Assembly (NCBI RefSeq): GCF_004769635.1 | Contig: NZ_RQGH01000005.1 | Location: 1 to 64,000 of the forward strand | Source: Leptospira jelokensis | GTDB taxonomy: Bacteria > Spirochaetota > Leptospiria > Leptospirales > Leptospiraceae | Direction of reading: 5' to 3' | Length of the DNA: 64,000 bases | Notes under the pieces: generated by a model | Told to the model about the DNA's origin: nothing | What the model saw: the letters and a program-made list of their open reading frames with translations, nothing else | The model's database searches: none | Position numbers and translations under genes: made by a program | Part shown: positions 49,611-61,613 of the stretch, one piece after another | Numbering within the stretch: the first letter of the stretch is position 1 | Layout: each line of letters begins with the position of its first letter

Positions 49611-49964
49611 TTAGCTAACCTTCTTTTCGATTTCAGATACAACAACTGTGATGTGGCTCAGGCGTTTGCGGATCCTAGATGCACGACCTCGTGCTCTTGG
49701 GCGGAAACGTTTCATGATAGGGCCGTCATCCACATAGATTTTTTTAACAAAAAGTGAATTTGGATCCAAACTTTCGTTCATTTGAATGGCATTTGCCACT
49801 GCTGAATTGAGAAGGTTAATGATCATTGAACTTGCTGCTTTGTTTGTGAAACGCAAGATATCAATTGCTTCTTTGTAATCGTATCCACGAACTTCGTCAG
49901 CAACCAGGCGAGCTTTTCTGGCAGAAATTCTTAGGTGTTTTCCAACTGCTTTTGCTTCCATCAC
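49611..49964 (-). CDS. rplV: 50S ribosomal protein L22
   Basis: L22 reaches into the exit tunnel with its beta hairpin. The 117-residue product has [30 protein letters not shown] and the hairpin [20 protein letters not shown]; no deletion of the macrolide-resistance kind is apparent. Confidence 0.97.
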   Translation of the reverse strand: MMEAKAVGKHLRISARKARLVADEVRGYDYKEAIDILRFTNKAASSMIINLLNSAVANAIQMNESLDPNSLFVKKIYVDDGPIMKRFRPRARGRASRIRKRLSHITVVVSEIEKKVS

Positions 49965-49969
49965 TCTAC

Positions 49970-50248
49970 CTATTTCTTCGCTACTTTTTTGTCTCCACCA
50001 TGACCTTTGAAGGTTCTAGTGGGAGCAAATTCACCAAGTTTGTGACCGATCATGTTTTCGTTTACATACACCGGAACAAACGCTTTGCCATTATGAATCA
50101 TGACTGTATGACCAATCATATCTGGATAAATGGTACTTCTTCTGGACCAAGACTTGAAGGGTGTTTTTTTCCCTTCAGAATTTAACTTGGTAATTTTTTT
50201 CATGAGGTGGTCGTCGATGAACGGACCTTTTTTTAAGCTTCTAGCCAT
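49970..50248 (-). CDS. rpsS: 30S ribosomal protein S19
   Basis: A 92-residue S19: [26 protein letters not shown]-like [20 protein letters not shown], and [20 protein letters not shown]. It sits in the 30S head with S13 and contacts the A-site tRNA region. Confidence 0.97.
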   Translation of the reverse strand: MARSLKKGPFIDDHLMKKITKLNSEGKKTPFKSWSRRSTIYPDMIGHTVMIHNGKAFVPVYVNENMIGHKLGEFAPTRTFKGHGGDKKVAKK

Positions 50249-50261
50249 GAGTATCTAGACC

Positions 50262-51098
50262 CTACCTATTCCTGTTTTTCTTACGTCTTTGGACAATAAA
50301 ACGATCAGACGGTCTTGTCTTACGTGTTTTAAATCCTTTCGTAGGTTTACCCCAAGGAGTCACTGGGTGACGTCCACCGGAAGTTCTACCTTCACCACCA
50401 CCGAGTGGGTGGTCCACAGGGTTCATAACGACCCCTCTTACTTTCGGTCTTTTTCCTAACCAACGGTTACGACCGGCTTTTCCAATGATGACTAAGTTAT
50501 GGTCTTTATTGGAGAGTTCTCCAACAGTCGCCAAACACTCTTTCCGAACTTTTCGGATTTCCGAAGAAGGGAGTTTGAGTGAAACATAGTCTCCGTCTTT
50601 TGCGGAGATCACAGCAAAGGATCCAGCCGTTCTTGCGATCTGGCCACCCTTACCGATATGGAGTTCGATGTTGTGAACGTTTGTTCCTGCAGGGATTTTA
50701 TCTAAAGGAAGTGTGTTCCCTAGTTTGATTTCTGCATTTGGACCTGATTCCAATTTATCACCAACTTTTAAACCGTTAGGTGCTAAAATGTATCGGTATT
50801 CACCATCCGCATAACAAACAAGTGCGATGAATGCAGAGCGGTTTGGATCGTATTCAATTGTTTTGACCGTTGCAGGGATTCCAAATTTGTTACGTTTGAA
50901 ATCGATGATACGAAACTTTCTTTTGTTACGTCCACCTTTGCGTCTAACAGCAATCCGTCCCTTGTTGTCACGGCCAGCCTTGTATGAAAAATTGGCAGTG
51001 AGCGGTTTGTAAGGAACCACTTCTGTGATTTCTTTGAAATCTAAAACGGAATAATACCGGCTAGATTGCGTTGTGGGTTTAAGTTTTCTAATTCCCAT
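50262..51098 (-). CDS. rplB: 50S ribosomal protein L2
   Basis: L2 is needed for subunit joining and peptide-bond formation. The 278-residue product has [15 protein letters not shown] at its N-terminus, [17 protein letters not shown], and the catalytic-site loop [20 protein letters not shown] with its conserved His, then [20 protein letters not shown]. Confidence 0.98.
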   Translation of the reverse strand: MGIRKLKPTTQSSRYYSVLDFKEITEVVPYKPLTANFSYKAGRDNKGRIAVRRKGGRNKRKFRIIDFKRNKFGIPATVKTIEYDPNRSAFIALVCYADGEYRYILAPNGLKVGDKLESGPNAEIKLGNTLPLDKIPAGTNVHNIELHIGKGGQIARTAGSFAVISAKDGDYVSLKLPSSEIRKVRKECLATVGELSNKDHNLVIIGKAGRNRWLGKRPKVRGVVMNPVDHPLGGGEGRTSGGRHPVTPWGKPTKGFKTRKTRPSDRFIVQRRKKNRNR

Positions 51099-51100
51099 AA

Positions 51101-51406
51101 TTAAACCTTAGCAAAATCCAAATTTGCTCCGTCAGCGAACGTCACTACGGCTTTTTTGTAGTGAGGTCTTTGTGACGGCATGTTTCTAAAACGTTTCATT
51201 TTCCCACGGTAAACGGCAACGTTTACGTTTGTTGGAACTACGTTATACATTTGTTTCAGAGCCTGTTTGATCAAAGTTTTGTTCGCATCCGGGTGGACTT
51301 TGAACGTATACTTGACAGTTCTTTTTCCCATACGTTCGCCAATTGATTGAAGGTCTTGCGACTTTTCCGTTACAACTGGTGATAAGATTACATTCTCTAG
51401 GTTCAC
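51101..51406 (-). CDS. rplW: 50S ribosomal protein L23
   Basis: L23 lies at the tunnel exit and docks trigger factor and SRP. The 101-residue product has [31 protein letters not shown] and [20 protein letters not shown]. It follows rplD after 4 bases. Confidence 0.96.
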   Translation of the reverse strand: MNLENVILSPVVTEKSQDLQSIGERMGKRTVKYTFKVHPDANKTLIKQALKQMYNVVPTNVNVAVYRGKMKRFRNMPSQRPHYKKAVVTFADGANLDFAKV

Positions 51407-51410
51407 TGTC

Positions 51411-52046
51411 TTATCCCTTCTTAGAATACTGAGCCTGAAGCTCTTTTAAAGCGCTTTCAGAGATTACTAAATTGTTATTATAGAGGATGTCTCGGCAAAC
51501 GACTCGTTTGCTGTTCACATATTTGAGGTTCTCTATATTGCGAGTGGATTTTTTGAGGAATTGGTTTTCACCAGCTACCACAAAACCCACGTTACCCTTC
51601 TCTGCAATGTCCATGTTCTTCAAAATGTTGTAGATGGACTTTGTGGAGTAAGAAGAAGGTTCTACGTCTTCTATGATCGCGATTCTGTTTTCTTCTGCCT
51701 TTTTGTTAAGGATGGAGAGAACAGCCTTTTTCTTTACGCTGCGTGACAGGTTTGAAGAATAATCTCTTGGTTTTGGTCCATGAATGATACCACCACCAAC
51801 GAAATGTGGAGCTCTGATGGATCCTTGTCTTGCACGACCAGTTCCTTTTTGAGCCCAAGGTTTGATTCCCCCACCGCGAACTTCGGAACGATCCTTTGTA
51901 GAATGTGTCCCTTGTCTGTTGTTCGCATTTTCAGCTTTAACCGCATCATAGATGGCTCCAAGCGAAATGCCGGTAGCAAATAATTCTGCCGGAAGTTCAA
52001 CTTCGCTTACGAATACGCCTTCTTTATTGTATTTACGCGCTTTCAT
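51411..52046 (-). CDS. rplD: 50S ribosomal protein L4
   Basis: L4 reaches into the exit tunnel; in E. coli it also represses the S10 operon. The 211-residue product has the loop [40 protein letters not shown] and [20 protein letters not shown]. The loop contacts 23S rRNA near the macrolide site. Confidence 0.96.
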   Translation of the reverse strand: MKARKYNKEGVFVSEVELPAELFATGISLGAIYDAVKAENANNRQGTHSTKDRSEVRGGGIKPWAQKGTGRARQGSIRAPHFVGGGIIHGPKPRDYSSNLSRSVKKKAVLSILNKKAEENRIAIIEDVEPSSYSTKSIYNILKNMDIAEKGNVGFVVAGENQFLKKSTRNIENLKYVNSKRVVCRDILYNNNLVISESALKELQAQYSKKG

Positions 52047-52057
52047 GTTCTACCTAT

Positions 52058-52681
52058 CTATCCGATTTTTTCTATCGTAACGATACCACGTTCCCTTCCT
52101 GGAACCGGACCGGATACAAATACCAAATTGGCGTCTGCATCAATTTTTACTACTTTCAGGTTTCGAACAGTTGTCTGCTCAGAACCCATTCTTCCGCCCA
52201 TTTTCAAACCCTTGAACACACGTCCAGGAGTTGTGTTCGAACCAATCGAACCAGGGTGTCTTTGGAAACGAGAACCGTGTCCTGCAGGACCACCAGCAAA
52301 TCCATGGCGTTTTACAACACCTTGTGTTCCCTTCCCTTTAGAAGTTCCGGTCACTTTTACTGTATCATCTAAAGCAAAGATATCTGCGAGTTTCACTTCT
52401 GAACCCACTGCCACACCTTCAAACCCTTTGAACTCAACCAAAGTTTTTTTAGGAGTCGCGATATTCGCTTTTTTAATATGTCCTAACTCGGCCTTTGTTA
52501 AGTGTTTCTCTTTGGCATCACCAAATGCTAATTGCACAGCTTCGTAGCCGTCATTTGCTTCTGTTTTTACCTGGGACACAAAACAAGGACCCACGCGTAA
52601 AACGGTTACAGTAACCATCTTACCGTCGTTATTGAATATGTGGGCCATGCCCAATTTTTCGCCGATTAAACCTTTAGCCAT
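52058..52681 (-). CDS. rplC: 50S ribosomal protein L3
   Basis: L3 helps form the peptidyl-transferase centre. The 207-residue product has [20 protein letters not shown], the central finger [20 protein letters not shown] with [20 protein letters not shown], and [20 protein letters not shown]. Gene order S10-L3-L4-L23-L2 is canonical. Confidence 0.97.
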
Positions 52682-52692
52682 GGATCCTATCC

Positions 52693-53001
52693 TTAGGATT
52701 TAATATCTACGGAAACTCCAGCAGGGAGTTGAAGCTTCATCAGGGCTTCTACCGTATCTTCATTCGTATTTAAAATATCGATGAGTCTCTTGTGAGTTCT
52801 CATTTCAAACTGTTCTCTAGCTTTTTTATTCACGTGCGGAGAACGTAATACCGTGTAGATTTCTTTTTTCGTTGGGAGTGGGATTGGACCGGAGACAGTA
52901 GCTCCGGTCCTCTTCGCAGTCGCAACGATTTCAAAGGTTGATTGGTCAATCAACCGATGATCGAAAGCTTTTAACTTAACGCGAATTCTTTGTCCAGCCA
53001 T
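52693..53001 (-). CDS. rpsJ: 30S ribosomal protein S10
   Basis: A 102-residue S10 (NusE): [40 protein letters not shown] and the loop [20 protein letters not shown]. Besides its place in the 30S head it acts in antitermination with NusB. It follows tuf by 5 bases, with no sign of a separate S10-operon promoter. Confidence 0.97.
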
Positions 53002-53006
53002 TGCGA

Positions 53007-54212
53007 TTACTCAACGATCTCCGCAACAACACCAGAACCAATCGTTCTTCCACCCTCACGGATAGCGAACTTCAAACCTTGGTCCATAGCAATCGGGTGG
53101 ATCAGTTCGATTGACATCGTAACGTTATCACCTGGCATAACCATTTCCATTCCACCAGGTAAGTTACAAACACCAGTGATGTCAGTAGTTCTGAAGTAGA
53201 ATTGTGGACGGTAGTTGTTAAAGAATGGAGTGTGACGTCCACCTTCGTCTTTAGTAAGAACGTAAACTTCCGCTTTAAACTTTTTGTGTGGAGTGATTGT
53301 ACCCGGTTTCGCAAGAACTTGACCTCTTTCGATGTCTTCTTTTTTCGTTCCGCGGAGAAGTGCCCCAATGTTGTCCCCTGCTTCTGCTTGGTCGAGAAGT
53401 TTACGGAACATTTCAATACCAGTAACAACTGATTTTGAAGTATCACGGATACCAACAATCTCGATCTCGTCGTTGATCTTAAGAACACCTTGTTCTACAC
53501 GACCAGTTGCAACAGTTCCACGACCAGTGATTGAGAACACGTCCTCAACTGGCATTAGGAAAGGTTTGTCAACAATACGAGTAGGGTTTGGAACGTAAGT
53601 ATCAACAGCTTCCATTAGTTTTAAAATGGATTTCATTCCAAGGTCAGAATCTTCACCTTCTAGAGCTTTTAATGCAGAACCAGAGATGAAAGGTGTTTTG
53701 TCACCTGGAAAGTTGTATTTGTTAAGTAGGTCTTTGATTTCCTCTTTTACCATCTCAACCATATCATCTCTTTCATCAGCAGCAAGCATGTCTGCTTTGT
53801 TGAGATAAACCACGATGTAAGGAACACCAACTTGGCGAGCAAGGAGGATGTGTTCTTTTGTTTGTGGCATAGCACCGTCAGTTGCAGATACTACGAGGAT
53901 CGCAGCGTCCATCTGAGCAGCACCAGTGATCATGTTTTTTACATAGTCAGCGTGACCTGGACAATCTACGTGTGCATAGTGACGGTTAGGAGTTTCATAT
54001 TCCTGGTGAGACGTTGCAATAGTGATCCCACGAGCCTTTTCTTCTGGCGCGTTATCGATTTGGTCATAAGCAACAGCTTTGTTCTTTCCACCAATCGCTT
54101 TCGCAAGGGTAGTAGTGATCGCCGCTGTTAGCGTAGTTTTACCGTGGTCAACGTGACCAATAGTTCCGATGTTTAAGTGTGGTTTTGAACGGTCAAATTT
54201 TTCTTTAGCCAT
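53007..54212 (-). CDS. tuf: elongation factor Tu
   Basis: EF-Tu carries aminoacyl-tRNA to the ribosome. The 401-residue product has G1 [10 protein letters not shown], the G2 region [15 protein letters not shown]3 [11 protein letters not shown], and G4 NKADML, where Ala replaces the Cys of E. coli NKCD. Domains 2 and 3 are complete. An AGGAG site precedes the ATG. The upstream gap to the EF-G-like gene is 49 bases. Confidence 0.98.
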   Translation of the reverse strand: MAKEKFDRSKPHLNIGTIGHVDHGKTTLTAAITTTLAKAIGGKNKAVAYDQIDNAPEEKARGITIATSHQEYETPNRHYAHVDCPGHADYVKNMITGAAQMDAAILVVSATDGAMPQTKEHILLARQVGVPYIVVYLNKADMLAADERDDMVEMVKEEIKDLLNKYNFPGDKTPFISGSALKALEGEDSDLGMKSILKLMEAVDTYVPNPTRIVDKPFLMPVEDVFSITGRGTVATGRVEQGVLKINDEIEIVGIRDTSKSVVTGIEMFRKLLDQAEAGDNIGALLRGTKKEDIERGQVLAKPGTITPHKKFKAEVYVLTKDEGGRHTPFFNNYRPQFYFRTTDITGVCNLPGGMEMVMPGDNVTMSIELIHPIAMDQGLKFAIREGGRTIGSGVVAEIVE

Positions 54213-54261
54213 TGTTAGAATCTACTCCTCAATCGTGGTGCAAGACCCGATATTCGGTTCT

Positions 54262-56211
54262 TTACTCCTTTAGAACTGCATAAAATTCAGAGGTAAAAGC
54301 AGTCCTTTCCCAAGAAATGCCAATCCCTTTGGTCATGTTTCTAAGAGCCCCTGAAAAGCCAAGCAGGTTTTGGGCCGATGCATTGGCTTTTAAGTGACTC
54401 TTCCCTGCCACAGCCTCAAAGATGGATACCACCTTTGCGTTCCTGCGACTTAGATCAGAAAGAACTACACCTAAATGGTCTGCGTCTACCATCACTTCGA
54501 TCTCAGTGAGGGGACAAACCAAATATGTGTTTGATGGAAAACACTCCTTCACTCCTGCAAGTATTGCTACTTTGAGTAATGTGAGAGTGGTTTGTAGGTC
54601 TCCCTTAGGCATCTCGTATGCGAGGACCCTAAGCCTTAAACCACAAACTTCCTCACCGTAAAACCCGTGTAAGCAGGCTTCCATGAAAGACGTTTCAATC
54701 GTATGTTTTACTTCTTCCGGAAGACTTACCTCGAAGGCAATATGCTTCGAAAAATCGGCAGTATCTTCCAGGACTGCGATGAGCGCGCCGCTTGACTTTT
54801 GGTCTTCAAAGGCACGATGCTCTAGGGCAACCTTATGAGACATTTTTTTAAAAAGCTCTAATTTGGCAATGTTTATCGAACTACAGTTAAGTTTTTTTTC
54901 GGTTTTCTCGGAAATCCTACGGATCCCGATTTCCAAATGCAGTTCCCCTCTTCCATACAGCACCATCTGTCCGGTCTCTTCCCGTAGCTCCAACCGGTAA
55001 CCTGGGTCTTCCCAAACCAGTTCCTCTAAGCGACATAACCAAAATTCCTTTTCCGAACTCAGGTCCGGTTCGAGTACCACAGAGAAAGGGCTTGGAGTTG
55101 CTTCGTTCCAATTCGGATCTGGAATGTGGTCCAAACTGGTTTTCGGAAGTACTGGTTTTCCGGGTTCCATGGTAAGACCCGGATGCGCGAGTAAAACACC
55201 CAACTTTCCTTTGATGATTGGATCCAAGGGATCCAGGGACACGGGCGAAAGGAAGCTGATTTCCTTTTTATCACCACCATTTGTTTCGGGTATGCCCAAA
55301 GCCTTTTGTGGGTGCAAATGATGAGGGGTAAGGTTCCCCAAAAGGAGCTTTTCGATTTCCCTTTTGTGAATCGAAAGGGTTGGGTAAACGACCGCATAAC
55401 GGCCAATCTCTGGGTCAGTCCTTCTGGAAAGGACTAAGAAAGGTGACCGGGAATCTTCATTGATCTCCTTGGGTTCTGTCCAAAGCACCAAATCCAAAAG
55501 TTCTCTCACCCCTTCTCCGGTTTTAGCTGAACCACCATAGACTGGGAAAAGTTTCCCTTCTTTTGTTCCTTTCTTAAGGGATAATTTGGGAAGGTTTGAA
55601 GAATCATTCCCTTCCTTCCAAAAGGCCAAAAGAGAGTCTTCCTCCCAAGTCAGGATCTCTTCTTTTACGGATTTTGAAAATGCGGATTCGTTTTGTAAGT
55701 AGTATTCCCAATGACCGGATTTTCCTTTTTGAAAAAGCGACACGGGAGGGATTTGTAAGATTTCTTCTAAGGAGACAAGTGTGTCTAAGTACTCCTCACC
55801 AAAACGATCCAGTTTGTTGATGAAAAAAACAATGGGCACATTTGCCTTTCGTAATTCTTCCATCACTAACCTTGCTTGCGATTGTACGACTGTGCCTGCT
55901 TCCAAAATCACAATGGCCGTTTCCATGGCAGGGAGTAAATCTGTGACTTGGTTACGAAAATCAATATGACCGGGAGTATCAATCAGTTGGATTTCAAAAG
56001 TTCCAAAGGAAGTTTTCCAAGGGACCGTATGAAAACTGGTACGGATGGAGATCCCCCTTTCAATTTCCTCTTGGAGTTGGTCTGATTCTGTATTTCCATC
56101 CTCAATGGTTCCGATAGCAGAAATGACACCTGCTTCGAATAAGATTCGTTCGGTGAGGGTAGTCTTACCTGAATCGATATGAGCAAAAATGCCAATGGTG
56201 CGGTAGATCAT
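54262..56211 (-). CDS. divergent EF-G-like ribosomal GTPase in the fusA position
   Basis: A 649-residue translational GTPase with G1 GIFAHIDSGKTTLTERIL, G2 ERGISIRTS, G3 DTPGHIDFRN, G4 INKLDRFGEE, a domain III GRGELHLEIGIRRIS, and a domain V ending LLGFSGALRNMTKGIG. It lies where fusA normally sits (rpsL-rpsG-fusA-tuf), but is about 45-55 residues shorter than EF-G, and the usual domain IV GGxGQYG segment is replaced by DQKSSGALIAVLED. It sits between canonical EF-G and the TetM-like protection group. It may be a second EF-G for recycling or another role. No Shine-Dalgarno precedes its ATG and a terminator lies upstream. Confidence 0.82.
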   Translation of the reverse strand: MIYRTIGIFAHIDSGKTTLTERILFEAGVISAIGTIEDGNTESDQLQEEIERGISIRTSFHTVPWKTSFGTFEIQLIDTPGHIDFRNQVTDLLPAMETAIVILEAGTVVQSQARLVMEELRKANVPIVFFINKLDRFGEEYLDTLVSLEEILQIPPVSLFQKGKSGHWEYYLQNESAFSKSVKEEILTWEEDSLLAFWKEGNDSSNLPKLSLKKGTKEGKLFPVYGGSAKTGEGVRELLDLVLWTEPKEINEDSRSPFLVLSRRTDPEIGRYAVVYPTLSIHKREIEKLLLGNLTPHHLHPQKALGIPETNGGDKKEISFLSPVSLDPLDPIIKGKLGVLLAHPGLTMEPGKPVLPKTSLDHIPDPNWNEATPSPFSVVLEPDLSSEKEFWLCRLEELVWEDPGYRLELREETGQMVLYGRGELHLEIGIRRISEKTEKKLNCSSINIAKLELFKKMSHKVALEHRAFEDQKSSGALIAVLEDTADFSKHIAFEVSLPEEVKHTIETSFMEACLHGFYGEEVCGLRLRVLAYEMPKGDLQTTLTLLKVAILAGVKECFPSNTYLVCPLTEIEVMVDADHLGVVLSDLSRRNAKVVSIFEAVAGKSHLKANASAQNLLGFSGALRNMTKGIGISWERTAFTSEFYAVLKE

Positions 56212-56230
56212 GGTTTATCATTTCGTCGGA

Positions 56231-56260
56231 AAATAAAAAAGCCAGGTAGAAACCTGGCTC
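56231..56260 (-). terminator. intrinsic terminator between rpsG and the EF-G-like gene
   Basis: On the minus strand GCCAGGT (56258-56252) pairs perfectly with ACCTGGC (56247-56241) around a 4-base loop (TTCT), followed directly by TTTTTTATTT. This is a textbook intrinsic terminator, 30 bases past the rpsG stop and 20 bases before the next start codon. It would cut off, or attenuate, transcription of the EF-G-like gene and the tuf-S10 block behind it. Confidence 0.85.
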
Positions 56261-56288
56261 GTTAATGATTGGAATCGAAAAAAACTGA

Positions 56289-56762
56289 TTACCAGCGGTA
56301 GTGAGAGAATGCCTTGTTGGCATCTGCCATCTTTCTGATGTCTTCTTTTTTCTTGATCGCAGACCCTGTGCCTTTTTGTGCTTCCATGAATTCTGCAGCG
56401 AGTTTATTCTTCATTGATTTTTCGTTTCGACCACGGCTGTATTTGATGAGCCATCTGATTCCAAGTGCAAGTCTTCTTTCAGGACGAACTTCGATTGGAA
56501 CTTGGTAAGTCACACCACCCACTCGGCGGGATTTTACTTCTACCTGTGGTTTTGCGTTTTCCAAGGCTTCTTGGAAGACAGCATAAGGATCTTGTCCTGT
56601 TTTTTTCGCAATGACTTCTAATGCATCGTAGAACACAGCTTCCGCGACACTTTTTTTCCCATCTACCATTAGGCAGTTGATGAATTTAGAAATCACTTTG
56701 TCGTTGTATTTTGGATCGCCTTCGATGTGGCGCGGTTCAACTTTTCCTCTTCTTCTAGACAT
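56289..56762 (-). CDS. rpsG: 30S ribosomal protein S7
   Basis: S7 organises the 30S head. The 157-residue product begins SRRRGKVEPRHIEGDPKYND and has KFINCLMVDGKKSVAEAVFY, RVGGVTYQVPIEVRPERRLA and MADANKAFSHYRW. It follows rpsL by 14 bases, and a strong terminator follows it. Confidence 0.98.
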   Translation of the reverse strand: MSRRRGKVEPRHIEGDPKYNDKVISKFINCLMVDGKKSVAEAVFYDALEVIAKKTGQDPYAVFQEALENAKPQVEVKSRRVGGVTYQVPIEVRPERRLALGIRWLIKYSRGRNEKSMKNKLAAEFMEAQKGTGSAIKKKEDIRKMADANKAFSHYRW

Positions 56763-56776
56763 ATACCTTTCTCCGA

Positions 56777-57151
56777 TTACGCTTTAGGACGCTTCGCGCC
56801 GTATTTAGAACGTCCTTTGCGACGTTTGTCCACACCGAGTGTATCCAGTGTTCCACGAATGATATGATAACGAACCCCTGGTAAATCTTTTACCCTTCCC
56901 CCACGGATGAGAACCACGTTGTGTTCTTGGAGGTTATGGCCTTCGCCGGGAATGTAAGCTGTGACTTCAATCCCAGTTGTCAAACGAACCCTTGCTACTT
57001 TACGAAGAGCCGAGTTTGGTTTTTTTGGAGTGAAAGTCATCACCCTAGTGCAAACACCACGTCTTTGTGGGCATGCTTTTAGAGCGGGAGATTTAGTTCT
57101 TTTCTTTTGGTCTTCTCTTCCGATGCGGATGAGCTGGTTAATTGTAGGCAT
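56777..57151 (-). CDS. rpsL: 30S ribosomal protein S12
   Basis: S12 monitors decoding in the A site. The 124-residue product has [20 protein letters not shown], the loop [20 protein letters not shown] and [20 protein letters not shown]. Both lysines changed in streptomycin-resistant mutants (in TPKKPNS and GRVKDLPG) are the sensitive type. AAGGA precedes the ATG, and a good promoter candidate lies just upstream. Confidence 0.98.
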   Translation of the reverse strand: MPTINQLIRIGREDQKKRTKSPALKACPQRRGVCTRVMTFTPKKPNSALRKVARVRLTTGIEVTAYIPGEGHNLQEHNVVLIRGGRVKDLPGVRYHIIRGTLDTLGVDKRRKGRSKYGAKRPKA

Positions 57152-57175
57152 TCGATTCCTTCTTCTACTTCTCTT

Positions 57176-57204
57176 TTTAAAAAAATAATGACGTTTTCGT
57201 CCAA
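57176..57204 (-). promoter_or_regulatory. candidate sigma-70 promoter for rpsL-rpsG
   Basis: Minus strand TTGGAC (57204-57199), a 17-base spacer and TTTAAA (57181-57176). Spacing is ideal and both boxes match the consensus at four of six positions. Transcription would start near 57169, giving a leader of about 18 bases that includes the rpsL ribosome-binding site. Confidence 0.45.
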
Positions 57205-57252
57205 AATTCCAGATAGGGACATTTTGTAAACGAAAACATGAATTTTGTCCCT
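57193..57252 (-). repeat. two interleaved inverted repeats upstream of rpsL
   Basis: Pair A: AGGGACA at 57215-57221 with TGTCCCT at 57246-57252. Pair B: GTTTTCGT at 57193-57200 with ACGAAAAC at 57230-57237. Arm two of B lies in the loop of A, so as RNA from rpoC readthrough they would compete or form a pseudoknot. Pair B overlaps the -35 box of the candidate promoter. Neither has a T run, so neither looks like a terminator. Confidence 0.5.
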
Positions 57253-57297
57253 AGAAACCTTCCAATTTGGATGATTTCTAAAAGACTTACTTAGTGA

Positions 57298-61599
<4,302 letters not shown>

Positions 61600-61613
61600 A
61601 CTTTTTCCCTTCC

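Noticed and set aside
54213..54261. Possible hairpin between the EF-G-like gene and tuf (GACCCGA/TCGGTTC)
   Set aside because: The stem has a mismatch and no T run; not convincing as terminator or regulator.
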